From Epichloe hybrida (Eukaryota; Ascomycota; Sordariomycetes; Hypocreales; Clavicipitaceae), in NCBI GenBank assembly GCA_019022495.1, contig JAFEKR010000004.1:4030001-4094000 (forward strand): 64,000 nucleotides of DNA, written 5' to 3'. The position numbers and the translations under genes were made by a program. Below, piece after piece: positions 49,468 to 59,676 of this stretch; position 1 is the stretch's first letter, and each line of letters opens with the position of its first letter. The notes under the pieces were generated by a model. It did no database searches. It was not told the origin of the DNA and was given only the letters and a program-made list of their open reading frames with translations.

Positions 49468-50249
49468 ATGTCTCCCAACAGCGATAACGCCATGGCTCGC
49501 TTCCTTTTCGCTATTTTGAAGCAAAAGAATCTCAAGGATGTTAGTCGGCCCTGAGATCCCCTCTTGTGTTACTGCTGTGTGCTGACAATCGTCAAAGATT
49601 GACTGGAATCAAGTCGCTCAAGATCCCGTCTTGCTGCAGCCCATTACGAATGGACATGCTGCAAGAATGAGATACTCACGCTTCCGAGCTACTGTTACAG
49701 GCCACGAGCCCCAGAAGCGGTCTCGTCATAGCGAAAAGGACCGCGTGTCCAAGTCATCAAAGAGAGACGGCTCCTCCAAGAGGGATGCCATGATCAAGTC
49801 GGAATCTGGCGTGAGCCCATCATCCCTTGCTCAGGTATGTGCATCTATTTCATCTCGTCAGTCGTCAAGCCTGCTAATAGCCACTCAAGTACTCGCCTGC
49901 TTCTCTCGCTTCCCCGTACAACGATGACTACAACGCCCGGTTTCTCACACCATGCAGCGACGACATGACTTCTGTCCGTCCAGTTGCTGTCGAGAAGCGA
50001 CAAGCCAGAGATGCGGCGGATGCCTTCTCGTCTATGATGGATGGTAATCCTGACTTATTTACGGACCCCGGCAGTCTCACACACTCTCCGGCCTTTTCAG
50101 CCTTTGAAACGGCCTATGACTTGAGCAGCTACAACGGCACATCGGCTGACCTCCACAGCCCAGTCCTAGATGATCTAAGTGATCCTCAGTCTTTGATAGA
50201 CTGTGCTCGAGGATGGAACGAACGCTTCCATGACCCTCAGCTTTTTTGA
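49468..50249 (+). CDS. Myb/SANT-like protein, cluster copy F
   Basis: Three exons (49468-49539, 49598-49834, 49890-50249) give about 222 residues. The module reads SDNAMARFLFAILKQKNLKD then, after a phase-0 intron, IDWNQVAQDPVLLQP, and AARMRYSRFRATV. D-W-x-x-V and the YSRFR recognition-like helix are well preserved. A Lys/Ser/Arg-rich linker (EPQKRSRHSEKDRVSKSSKR) follows. The C-terminal half is Ser/Asp/Pro-rich and may act as an activation or interaction region (FSSMMDGNPDLFTDPGSL). Position and phase of intron 1 equal those of the first intron of copy I. Resembles fungal proteins with an MRYxRF-type motif; no characterised orthologue is recognised. Confidence 0.77.
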
Positions 50250-50822
50250 TACCCCATGGGGACTGGCTTTGTTGGTGTGGACTGTACACAAAAAAATGGC
50301 GCACGGTGGACGATTTCTGCCCCTTCCCAACCACCCCCCCTTTTTAAATCGCTTCACGACCTAATGACAAAAAAAAAATAATCGAAGAAAATGAGATATA
50401 GATGCTCCACGCCTCAGGGCCCTGGAGTTTGGATGAATTCTGGTTACAATTTGTACACTACTCGCCGAGTTGTTGCTGCTTGCTCGTGTCGGACACGCCT
50501 AAATAAAACCTCGGCCATCATCAACGCTTTTATTGGCTTGAATGATCAAACTCCCCTCCTTCAAACGCTCGACCTGTGACTTGAAACGATTCTCAACTGT
50601 TGCCAGCTGCCCAGGGGCGTCACTAACTCACCTCACACTCGCGTCGCATGACTGACCAGGGCAACTTGCAGGGCAGCGATAAAACTTCGCTCATCTACGT
50701 CCTTTGCATTCTCCTTCCCATCACACCAGCACTGATTTCCCCAGAAACCTACATCATCTCCTCACCTTTCATACAAAGCAATTTTGTAATTTTTGAAACT
50801 TGCTTCCACCATCTTGTCCACC
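50250..50822. other. intergenic between copies F and G
   Basis: About 0.57 kb with an A9 run at 50371-50379 and CT-rich leader near copy G. No further module seen. Confidence 0.45.
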
Positions 50823-51377
50823 ATGGCGGGCGACACCACCCCCAAGAAGAAAGAGCCCACCGCCCAAGAAGCCATGTTCTTCTTTGCCATTGTCAAGCAC
50901 ACCCGCAACAAGGCAGATATTGATTGGAACGCCGTCGCTGCTGAGCAGGGATTCAAGAACGCCGACGTCGCCAAGGTACGTTTGGTCTACAGTATCTTCC
51001 CAAAGTGCGTCACGTCGCTAATCTTCTGGGCACAGGTCCGCTTCGGCCAGGTCAAGCGCAAGCTAGGAATCAACTCTGACACCCCAACGGTTGCTACGCC
51101 CACGGCGACTGCTCGCACACCTACGAAGAAGACACCCTCTGTTGGAGGAACGCCCACGAAGGTCGTGAAGACGCCTGGGCGGGCAGGCACAAAGGGCAAG
51201 TCCCGAGGAAAAGTGGCCAAGAAAGAGGAGAGCGAGGAGGAAGATGACGACGATGAGACGGTGGTGGGGATGAAGGAGGAGGAGGAGGTTGGTGGGAATG
51301 CGGAGTTTGGTGAGGATAAGGAACTGCATGATGAAGTGGATTCTTTCTTGGAGAACGATGGTGAGGATCCGTTTTGA
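50823..51377 (+). CDS. Myb/SANT-like protein, cluster copy G
   Basis: Exons 50823-50975 and 51036-51377 give 164 residues. The module is TAQEAMFFFAIVKHTRNKAD, IDWNAVAAEQGFKNADVAKV and RFGQVKRKLG. The 60-bp intron (GTACGT...CACAG) is a multiple of three with no stop, so the unspliced frame is also open and would add 20 residues within the third helix. That makes retention unlikely to be functional but hard to detect from sequence. The tail has Thr/Pro/Lys repeats (TPTKKTPSVGGTPTKVVKTP) followed by a strongly acidic end (EESEEEDDDDETVV). Basic-then-acidic tails of this sort occur in histone-binding or linker-histone-like proteins. Confidence 0.75.
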   Translation: MAGDTTPKKKEPTAQEAMFFFAIVKHTRNKADIDWNAVAAEQGFKNADVAKVRLVYSIFPKCVTSLIFWAQVRFGQVKRKLGINSDTPTVATPTATARTPTKKTPSVGGTPTKVVKTPGRAGTKGKSRGKVAKKEESEEEDDDDETVVGMKEEEEVGGNAEFGEDKELHDEVDSFLENDGEDPF

Positions 51378-51847
51378 TGGAAACAAAGGTTCGATTTGGG
51401 AGATGGGATTATTATACGGATAGTCAGATAAGACGACGACAAAATGGAGTTTGATGAATTGAAATCGTTTGCAAGCTTGACATGACTAGAGGCATTTCGG
51501 TATGAGGCAGAGCGAGGGGCAGGTGCCGCGTGATAAAATGAGTCGGCTGTTCACTTCCTGTTGACTTCTCGTCTGAGCTCAGCCAGCACACGCGCACGCA
51601 CACTCGGGCTCACAGCTGCAGCTTGTCTTTTCTCCGATCGACTCGGGACTGCAAAGGAAGGCCCTCTTCATCCATCCACACAGCATTCACCAAGCACTTG
51701 GAGCACCTCTCATCATCCCAGTGGCATCAACATCTTGCTTGTCTCACGAGCCTCTACCACTTTGAACCTTTGACTCACGACTTTGCTCGCGAACCAAGGC
51801 AAGTCATTCCACATGAACAGGAGCTACAGACTAACATGTACCAGACC
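51378..51847. other. intergenic between copies G and H
   Basis: About 0.47 kb; leader of copy H with several short ATG-started ORFs. Nothing else seen. Confidence 0.4.
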
Positions 51848-52234
51848 ATGCCTCGCAAAGCCAAAGCCACCGCAGCCACCAGCGCCGAGGGCGAGGCACC
51901 CATCGGCCTCACCGACAGCGAACTGCGCTTCATCAAAGCCGTCTTCGACAACATGATCCAGAAGCCCGATGCCAACTGGGACAGCGTGGCCACTGACCTG
52001 GGCCTCAAGGATGCGAAATGCGCCAAGGAGCGGTTCCGGCAGATGTCTGTCCGTCACGGCTGGCGAGACCAGGCGAGCGCCACTTCCAGTCCTCGAAAGG
52101 GCGACGGCAAGGTGACCAAGAGAGCTCCGCGCACGCCAACCAAGAAGGCGGCCAAGTCGGCTGCTTTGGTCAACAGTGAGGAAGAAGATGAATCTGTGAA
52201 GGCTGAGGGTGACGAGATTGAAGTGGCGATGTGA
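51848..52234 (+). CDS. Myb/SANT-like protein, cluster copy H (intronless)
   Basis: Single exon of 128 residues, with the start at MPRKAKATAATSAEG; an in-frame ATG 12 bases upstream is an alternative. The module reads LTDSELRFIKAVFDNMIQKP, DANWDSVATDLGLKDAKCAK and ERFRQMSVRHGWR. The helix pattern is the clearest of the array (W-D-x-V...L-G-L...A-K-x-R-F-R). The tail is basic with TPTKKAAKSAA then acidic (NSEEEDESVKAEGDE), closely parallel to copies G and I. Lack of introns at the sites used by F, G and I suggests intron loss. Nuclear role inferred. Confidence 0.75.
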   Translation: MPRKAKATAATSAEGEAPIGLTDSELRFIKAVFDNMIQKPDANWDSVATDLGLKDAKCAKERFRQMSVRHGWRDQASATSSPRKGDGKVTKRAPRTPTKKAAKSAALVNSEEEDESVKAEGDEIEVAM

Positions 52235-52797
52235 GGTTGGGATGGGATGAGGAAGGCTTTTTTTTTTTTGGGGGGGGGGGGGTCCATGAGATGGATGACC
52301 GTCACACATCACAGACTGACAGGGAGTAACTCCAACGCTGATTTGGGATAAAAAGTAGCATGAGAACTGGGGGGGGTTATCATATCAAAGTAGATTTGTC
52401 GTGGGAGCGCCTAGCTAGGACCTAATTTCCAGACAGACAGACAAACCGTAAGCGACACGCACAACATCTGGCGACCTGGCCGGGTTTGGACAACACCTAT
52501 GTGAACTTCCAGATGCTGTGAGAACCATAGCCACGTTCTTGACACTGCCTTTCATTTCGAAAAGGTATCCACTGCCAACTGTCGGGCGTATCATCCATCG
52601 CACCTTGTCGGCTCACTCTGCCCTCACATATACACCGTCACTCAGGCCACCCCGTGTTTTCATACTTGTTCACTGCCCGTCCATTTCGTCTCCTTCTCTT
52701 GATACAAAAAAAAAAAAAAGAAAGGCCTTTCATCGCAACCTTCAAGCGTCATCATCGACTTGCTCCTGCCAAACGATTACCCATCTATCCATCCGAA
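52235..52797. other. intergenic between copies H and I
   Basis: About 0.56 kb. T10 followed by a G10-11 run at 52259-52281, another G6 at 52369, and an A13 run at 52708-52720. CT-rich leader before copy I; no gene. Confidence 0.45.
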
Positions 52798-53363
52798 ATG
52801 CCAGGCGTTCAAGATCCAGCCGATCAGGTCAAGTTTCTTGTATCCTGCATCGGACACACCACCAACGGTCGTGTGCGTCTTCTTCCTTTCTCTCTGTTAC
52901 CAAAAGGTCCCGACTGAAATGCCTCCTAGCCTGATTTCGCTGCTGTTGCTCAAGAACTTGGCATTGTTAGCAAGGCCGCCGCGTGAGTTTGGCACCGAGA
53001 CGTCCATCTCTATCCCGACCCATTCCATTCCTAACAGTCTCCCAACAGCCAGAAGCGATATGAGCGCATGCTCAAGGCCAACGGTGTCACCGCCAACAAG
53101 GCCAGGGGGAATGATTCCGCCCTCCCGACGCCTGAAGTCACGCCCGTGAAGCGCAAGACGGCCGCTCCTCGCACTCCTGTCTCTGCGAAGAGAGCTAAGG
53201 GGAAGAACGTGAAGAAGGAGGAGTCCGATGACGATGAATCCAAGAAGCATGTCAAGAAGCAGGAGGATACGGACTCTGAACTCTCTGGTACGGCGAGGAT
53301 GTTGGTGTGTATCATCGTGTGATTTCTTGCTGATGTGGAATAGATCCCCCTCTATCTGATTAA
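52798..53363 (+). CDS. Myb/SANT-like protein, cluster copy I
   Basis: Exons 52798-52872, 52930-52982 and 53049-53287 are supported. A last short exon 53344-53363 would replace the unspliced end at 53322. The product is about 128 residues. The module is DPADQVKFLVSCIGHTTNGR, then PDFAAVAQELGIVSKAA, then QKRYERMLKANG. The Trp of helix 2 is replaced by Phe. Intron 1 (phase 0, before helix 2) matches copy F. Intron 2 (phase 2, directly before the Gln of helix 3) matches copies A, B and E, linking the two arms of the cluster. The tail has TPEVTPVKRKTAAPRTPVSA, then KNVKKEESDDDE. Confidence 0.72.
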
Positions 53364-54027
53364 TGCTGGGGTTCGCCGAGATTGACTTGCTCTCTCGAGA
53401 AACATATTGGGAACGAAACATTGGCCTATATTTTGTCATGGGCGAGCTACGGGATGATGACCAGGCGCTGAGGACTCGGGCGTCGTAGATAGTAACATTC
53501 ACGGGAATAGAAACTGCATTCTGTCATCTTGCTTTTGTGTTGCGTTGCGTTGTGCTGTGCTGTACTGTGCTGGGCTGGAGTGGATAATGATGATCTCGTG
53601 CCCAGACCTTGACGAGAAGAGTGAGCGAGCTAGTTGTGTTGTTTGTTTTCGTGCTCTGTTCTGTGTGTGCTGAAATGAGCTGCCGGTCTCGCCAGCTGTC
53701 ACAGCTGTCACAGCTGTCAACCCACACACATGTTTTTTGCATCCTCATTCATCGACGGGCACGCCAAAAGATTTCATCCTTGTTTTGTGCGCAGACCTGC
53801 CCTAGTGCCGACTTGCTTCATCGAATCCGTTTGTTTTGGCACATTTGGTGCGTTTTCTTGGTTCACCTTGTCGTTCGCGTTGCTGCCCGGACCACTCCAA
53901 TTCACAGGTGCTGTCCCCCCCAGGGCTCACTTTTTCTTCACCGCGAGGCCGAAACTTCATCACCAGCAAGCAAGCAAACGCGAATCCGTGACCTGCTCCA
54001 TCTCTCATCATCGCTTTTGTTTGCATT
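53323..54027. promoter_or_regulatory. intergenic with triple CAGCTG boxes
   Basis: Upstream of copy J. At 53693-53719 the 9-bp unit CAGCTGTCA occurs three times, giving three CAGCTG E-box sequences. Near 53540-53575 lies a GTTGCG/GTGCTGT-type degenerate repeat. No gene seen. Confidence 0.5.
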
Positions 54028-54903
54028 ATGGGCTCCGAGACAAAAAGAGCTTCTGCTAGACAAAAACGCTCTCCTGCCAAGGGGCGTAGGAGTCAATCAA
54101 GAGCTCAGAACGCAGAAGCCTCGCTGCATTCGTCCAGTACCACGAGCTCCCCCAACAAGACTGAGACGCCTCGCACTGCGCGATATTCGCACCGACTCCC
54201 GACAGATGAGCAGCGGAGAGGAAATGGACGTGTGGCGGGGAGGAGTCTCATTATCTGGAACCGTGCGTCTTTGTGTGCTTTACAGGGAAATCCATCAGTG
54301 GCGCTCTTCTCTATGATAATGCTAACTTTTCTTAGGCCCTCGTATGGCAGAAAAGTTGCTCTTGCACATCCAGTACGAGTGCAGTAGACATAAGATTGCG
54401 CTTCCGTGGGATGCCATTGCTCATCGATTACACCCTGGCTCGTCGGGACAAGCTGTTTGCCAGCACATCAACCGTCTGCGTCGAGAGCTCGTGGCAGAGG
54501 GACATCTTGTTCCGCCGCTGCCACAAAAGTCTGGGTCGTTTGCTGATCCTGAAATTCGCGGCTTCACTCGTCAGGATGTAGAAGGCAATGACCTAGAGAC
54601 GACTCGAGCCGTGACTTTTGATGAAAAGGTTGATGATCCAAGGTTCAGCTTGCCCGATGCTGTGAACCTTTCCGAGGAAGACTCGGAAGACGTGGAGGAC
54701 TTGGAAGAGATGGAGGGGTCAGAGGGCTCGTCTTCGCCCGATCCGATCCAGAGGGAGATTCCGTCCTCGCCCACGCCTGTGCGCGGAGGTGCCAACAGTG
54801 TTGCGATGGAATCGTCAGCCCTGCCCGATGCGAAGCCCGCTCAATTTCGGTTCGTGACCCAAAGCCGAAGACCAAGCCCAGTGGGGCTTCATCGTCATCT
54901 CAT

Positions 54904-54937
<34 letters not shown>

Positions 54938-55511
54938 ACGGTGAGTAAATGGGCGGTACCGCAAAAGTAAGCTGATCTATCCACTGACTTGAAGAACGTA
55001 GGAGCTAGAGTCGAGGTACTCGCAACAGTCGGCGCACGCATCAGAGACGAGCAGCAGCTTGTTTACGGAGAGCACTTCGCCCTCCCACTCCTTTGCTAGC
55101 ACCACTATGACCTCGGACCTCGCGTCAAACGCCCAGCGTATACACGGACAGCCGGATTATAGACTTGCTGGTGGTGTGCGACCCTGGGCGTATCAGCACC
55201 CTTACTATACCTGCACAGCTCCCAACGTACCGTCTCCTGCTGTCAGCTTCGAGCAGGCAGAGTACTTTGCTCCTGCCATGCCGCCGCCAATTGCTTCTGC
55301 TCACTACGCTTTCTATGTGATGGACCCAAGCACCATGAGACCTGGGACACAGGACCGCACGACGTTGAATCTAGCGTCGTCGCCACTGCCGCCACTGCCG
55401 CCGCCGCCGCCGCAGGAGCCGGTGTCCCACATTGGCCACATTGGGGGCCCGATGGAGGAGCTGTTCCCCGGGCTAGATGACGGAGACGGCAAAATTGCTG
55501 ACACTGGGTAA
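54028..55511 (+). CDS. large Myb/SANT-like protein, cluster copy J
   Basis: Three exons (54028-54262, 54336-54937, 55002-55511) give about 448 residues. A basic N terminus (SETKRASARQKRSPAKGRRS) precedes the module RMAEKLLLHIQYECSRHKIA, LPWDAIAHRLHPGSSG and QAVCQHINRLRRELVAEG. Here the W-D-x-I helix and the QHI...R helix agree with copies A, B and E. Then comes a conserved-looking HLVPPLPQKS, an acidic stretch (EEDSEDVEDLEEMEGSE) and Ser/Pro-rich sequence. A run of Gly followed by Asp (GGGGGGGDDDD) lies at the second intron. The C-terminal half has aromatic/Pro-rich segments (PPPPPPQEPV). This is the best-conserved and longest member and may be the ancestral gene, with small copies derived from it. 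Confidence 0.8.
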
Positions 55512-55976
55512 TGGCATTCAAGAAATTGGAAAATCCCATGTATGATTGGTTGTGGCGACGATGGAGAGTGTTGGGTAAAAAGGGAGGCCGGCGGGCAGGT
55601 TGCCGAAAATTAAAAATATACGTACTCGATAAATCCCATAGATGAGTGGACAGAAAAGGTGTAATTTAATTGACTCGACTTCCCGTTTGTTGTGCAATTT
55701 TGGCAATTGGCCAGAACCTTCTCTGGGTCTGAAGGGTGTTGCTGTGCTTTTGTGGCAACACGTTTTTCCGACCGATCCTGGGCGACGACAATTTTTCTGC
55801 GCAACAGCAAACCTCCAATTACGGCCGAGTCAGCCATCCACTCTTCCTCTCTCTCTCTCTCTCTCCTTGTTCCCCAGATCCTCCTCGAAAGCTGCCGCAT
55901 CCCTTGCCAGCCATCTCTTCTTGTTTCCGCCATTGTACTTCAATTCATACCTCTTCTCCCTCTTAATACACAGAAG
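55512..55976 (+). promoter_or_regulatory. HSP60 promoter region with heat-shock-element-like site
   Basis: GAACCTTC at 55714-55721 gives two inverted NGAAN units (GAAnnTTC), the minimal heat-shock-factor pattern, about 260 bp before the start. A (CT)n tract lies at about 55844-55866. The HSE call is weak because only two units are clear. Confidence 0.35.
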
Positions 55977-57864
55977 ATGCAGCGTGCATTTAGTTCACGA
56001 GCGCGAGCTACGGCTCTGTCCTCTGCCAGCCGCTATCGCGCCGGTGCTGGTCTTGGTCAGCAGCTCCGATTTGCTCACAAGGTAAGGCGATGAATGCCGA
56101 AACTCAAGACAAGAGGGAGAAACAGACTTGCTAAGCTAATAACGACGAACAGGAGCTCAAGTTCGGTGTCGAGGGCCGTGCCGCTCTCCTGGTCGGTGTT
56201 GACACTCTGGCCAAGGCTGTTGCTACCACGCTAGGTCCCAAGGGCCGAAATGTCCTTATTGAGTCCAGCTTTGGCTCTCCCAAGATCACAAAGGGTATGT
56301 GTGTGCTCATCAATCTGGCAGACCTGAAAAACTCGATTTGCTCACACAAATGACACAAGATGGCGTCACCGTCGCCAAGGCCATCTCTCTCAAGGACAAG
56401 TTCGAGAACCTCGGTGCCCGTTTGTTACAAGACGTGGCCTCCAAGACCAACGATGTTGCTGGTGACGGCACCACAACCGCCACCGTCCTCGCCCGAGCCA
56501 TCTTCTCCGAGACTGTCAAGAACGTTGCCGCTGGCTGCAACCCCATGGATCTCCGCCGCGGTATCCAGGCTGCTGTGGACTCGGTCGTCAAGTACCTCCA
56601 CGAGCAGAAGCGCGACATCACCACGAGTGCCGAGATTGCCCAGGTTGCGACCATTTCTGCCAACGGCGATGTCCATGTTGGTCAGATGATTGCCAACGCC
56701 ATGGAAAAGGTTGGCAAGGAAGGTGTCATTACCGTCAAGGAAGGCAAGACCGTGTCGGACGAGCTCGAGGTCACCGAGGGCATGCGCTTCGACCGTGGTT
56801 TTGTCTCCCCTTACTTCATCACCGACGCCAAGGCCCAAAAGGTTGAGTTTGAGAACCCCCTGATCCTCCTCTCCGAGAAGAAGATCTCTGCTGTCCAGGA
56901 CATCATTCCTGCCCTCGAAATCTCTACCCAGACCCGTCGTCCCCTCGTCATCATTGCCGAGGATATCGAAGGCGAGGCTCTGGCCGTCTGCATTCTCAAC
57001 AAGCTCCGTGGCCAGCTCCAGGTTGCTGCCGTCAAGGCCCCCGGCTTCGGCGACAACCGCAAGTCTATCCTCGGCGACCTTGGTGTCCTGACCAAGGGTA
57101 CCGTCTTCTCCGATGAGCTCGATATCAAGCTCGAAAAGGCCACCATTGACATGCTCGGCTCCACCGGCTCCATCACCATCACCAAGGAGGACACCATCAT
57201 CCTCAACGGCGAGGGATCCAAGGATGCCATTGCCCAGCGATGCGAGCAGATCCGCGGTGTCGCTGCCGATCCCTCCACTTCCGAGTACGAAAAGGAGAAG
57301 CTCCAGGAGCGTCTGGCCAAGCTCTCTGGCGGCGTCGCCGTCATCAAGGTCGGTGGTTCCTCCGAGGTCGAGGTCGGCGAGAAGAAGGACCGATTCGTCG
57401 ATGCTCTCAACGCCACCCGCGCCGCCGTTGAGGAGGGTATCCTGCCTGGTGGTGGTACCGCCTTGATCAAGGCCTCAGCTCAGGCCCTCAAGGACGTCAA
57501 GGCCACCAACTTTGACCAGCAGCTCGGCGTCAACATTGTCAAGAACGCCATCACCCGCCCAGCCCGCACCATCATCGAGAACGCCGGCATAGAGGGCGCT
57601 GTCATCATCGGCAAGCTGGTCGATGAATACGCTGCCGACTTCAACAAGGGCTTCGACAGCTCCAAGGGCGAGTACGTCGACATGATTGAAGCCGGTATCC
57701 TCGATCCCCTCAAGGTTGTCCGCACTGGTCTCGTCGACGCCAGCGGTGTTGCTTCTCTGCTGGGAACCACCGAGGTTGCCATTGTCGAGGCCCCCGAGGA
57801 GAAGGGTTCCGCTGGACCCCCCATGGGCGGCATGGGCGGCATGGGAGGCATGGGCATGATGTAA
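55977..57864 (+). CDS. HSP60: mitochondrial chaperonin Hsp60
   Basis: Mitochondrial matrix group I chaperonin that folds imported proteins with Hsp10. Exons are 55977-56081, 56153-56294 and 56360-57864, giving 583 residues. Exon 1 encodes an Arg/Ser/Ala-rich presequence ([20 protein letters not shown]) ending before [15 protein letters not shown]. Diagnostic motifs include [32 protein letters not shown], the apical [29 protein letters not shown], and the terminal [12 protein letters not shown] flexible tail. Length and all domains are intact. Synonymous codons are strongly biased to C endings, as expected for an abundant protein. Confidence 0.97.
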
Positions 57865-58535
57865 GATTTCTCGCACACACGACAAAAGGGACCTCGTAAT
57901 ATATTCAAGGCGTTGTACTTGTACAAACAGACACCTCAAGCCGATGCAAAAAAAAAAAAAAAAAAAAAAAAGTCGGGCATGGATGGATTTGGTGTTGTTG
58001 TAGAACAGGAAAAGTCAAATAGGGGTGGATTATGTTGTCCTGTAATCTCCTCTCTCTATCTACCCTTGTCAGCACGTTTGTTTTTCTCTCTGTATCTCCT
58101 GTATTATAGCAAGTCACACGTGGCCATGTAAAACAAAAACAAAATGTAATACTCTACGGATCCGTATGATGAAGCTTTGGGGTACCCGGTCCGTGTCACG
58201 TGCAGGCAGCATCTCACGGCCAACCCCACCATGGATGATGTGGTGTTTTTCTCGACCTGGCTCCAGATTCCCCTCCAATGGGCAGTACTTATCAATGCGA
58301 AGCACCTCTGGTCTACCTCCAAACATACAAAAAGAGGCACTTTCTCACCACACCTTGCTCTCCCGTCGCGACACCGCATTTCTTAGTCGCATACTCTCAC
58401 AAATGTAAGCTTTATTCCGACCTTTCTCACTTTGCTTCAAACAGAGTAAAAGAAAGCTGACCCAGCTGCCGCAGCATCTCTGCCCATCGCCCCGCCCCTT
58501 ATTCCGCGCACAGTCTCCTGACCAGGACCGCAATC
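57865..58535. other. intergenic, HSP60 terminator region to cofilin promoter
   Basis: Contains an A24 run at 57948-57971 immediately followed by GTCGG. The rest is promoter-like with no gene; ORFs near 58104-58386 are on both strands and unrecognised. Confidence 0.5.
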
Positions 58536-59385
58536 ATGGTAAGTAAGCCTGCCCCGACGTCTTGCGGCAACAAATGGCCTAACTTTTGTAGTCTCAATCC
58601 GGGTATGTTCCTGCGCTCCCTATATTTCCGACCCGTGACACTCGGACTGCACCTCCAGACCGACGACTGACCCCCCTCCTCCCCCCACCAGAGCGACCGT
58701 CTCGCAAGATTGCATCACCGCCTACAATGACTTGAAGCTGTCAAAGAAGTACAAGTTCATCATCTTCAAGCTCTCCGACGACTTCAAGCAGATCGTCATT
58801 GAGGATGCCTCCACCGAAAAGGACTGGGATACATTCCGAGAGAAGCTGATCAACGCCACCACCAAGAGCAAATCTGTCAGTCTTCACAGGGAAAACTTTG
58901 CGAATGAAGATTCTGGTCTTGCTAATGCGCGAGTAGGGTGCTGTTGGTAAGGGATGCCGATACGCCGTCTACGACTTTGAGTACAGCCTTGCTTCTGGTG
59001 ACGGTATCCGGTAAGTTTTGTCTCCCAAAAAAAAAAAAAAAAAAAAAAGAAATGCAATGGGCTCGGCTGCGATGGAAGGAGGCAACACCGTTGTGCGCTG
59101 ACACTTCTGGTCCAGAAACAAGATTACATTTATTGCCTGGTCTCCCGATGACGCCAGCGTTCAGGTAAATTGCCCTCTGCGTCATCAACGCCTCACCTTG
59201 GCCCTCCTCCCTCTTCTCTTCATGCTGACCGCGTGACATGGCAGCCCAAGATGATCTACGCTTCCTCCAAAGAAGCCCTCAAGCGATCCCTCACTGGTAT
59301 TGCGGTGGAGCTGCAGGCAAACGACGCCGATGACATCGAGTACGACGGGATTGTCAAGAACGTCAGCAAAGGTCTTGCTGCTTAG
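58536..59385 (+). CDS. cofilin / ADF actin-severing protein
   Basis: Binds and severs actin filaments in the cytosol; 153 residues, the size of fungal Cof1. Six exons are needed: 58536-58538 (ATG alone), 58592-58602 (11 bases), 58692-58875, 58937-59010, 59116-59164 and 59245-59385, all in phase. The start becomes MSQSGATVSQDCITAYNDL, so the regulatory Ser after Met is retained. Core motifs are LSKKYKFIIFKLSDDFKQIV, GAVGKGCRYAVYDFEYSL, NKITFIAWSPDDASVQPKM and the long actin-binding helix YASSKEALKRSLTGI. Intron 4 includes an A21 run. The micro-exons make this gene easy to mis-predict. Confidence 0.95.
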
Positions 59386-59676
59386 GTTTTGCAATGAACC
59401 ATGCTTTGGCGAAGTGACCCAGGAAGACACCGAAGGAAGGACAGTTGGTCGGTGGGGAAGCAGAGGATTCTGACTATATACACTTTGGTAGCCCCGACGT
59501 CGAAATTCTCCCTCGTCGCGGAAGATGAGATAAGGAGAAAAAGAGAAAGATTTTTTTTTGCTGCCGCATGTGCGAGTCTTGATGATGGACGCCCGATGAA
59601 TATTTTTATAAAATTTCACGCTACGTTGACATGAACCCCCCCTCCCTTCCTCCCTCCCTTCAACTCGTAGAGCCTG

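Noticed and set aside
56811..57470. 219-codon minus-strand ORF
   Set aside because: Antisense shadow of HSP60.
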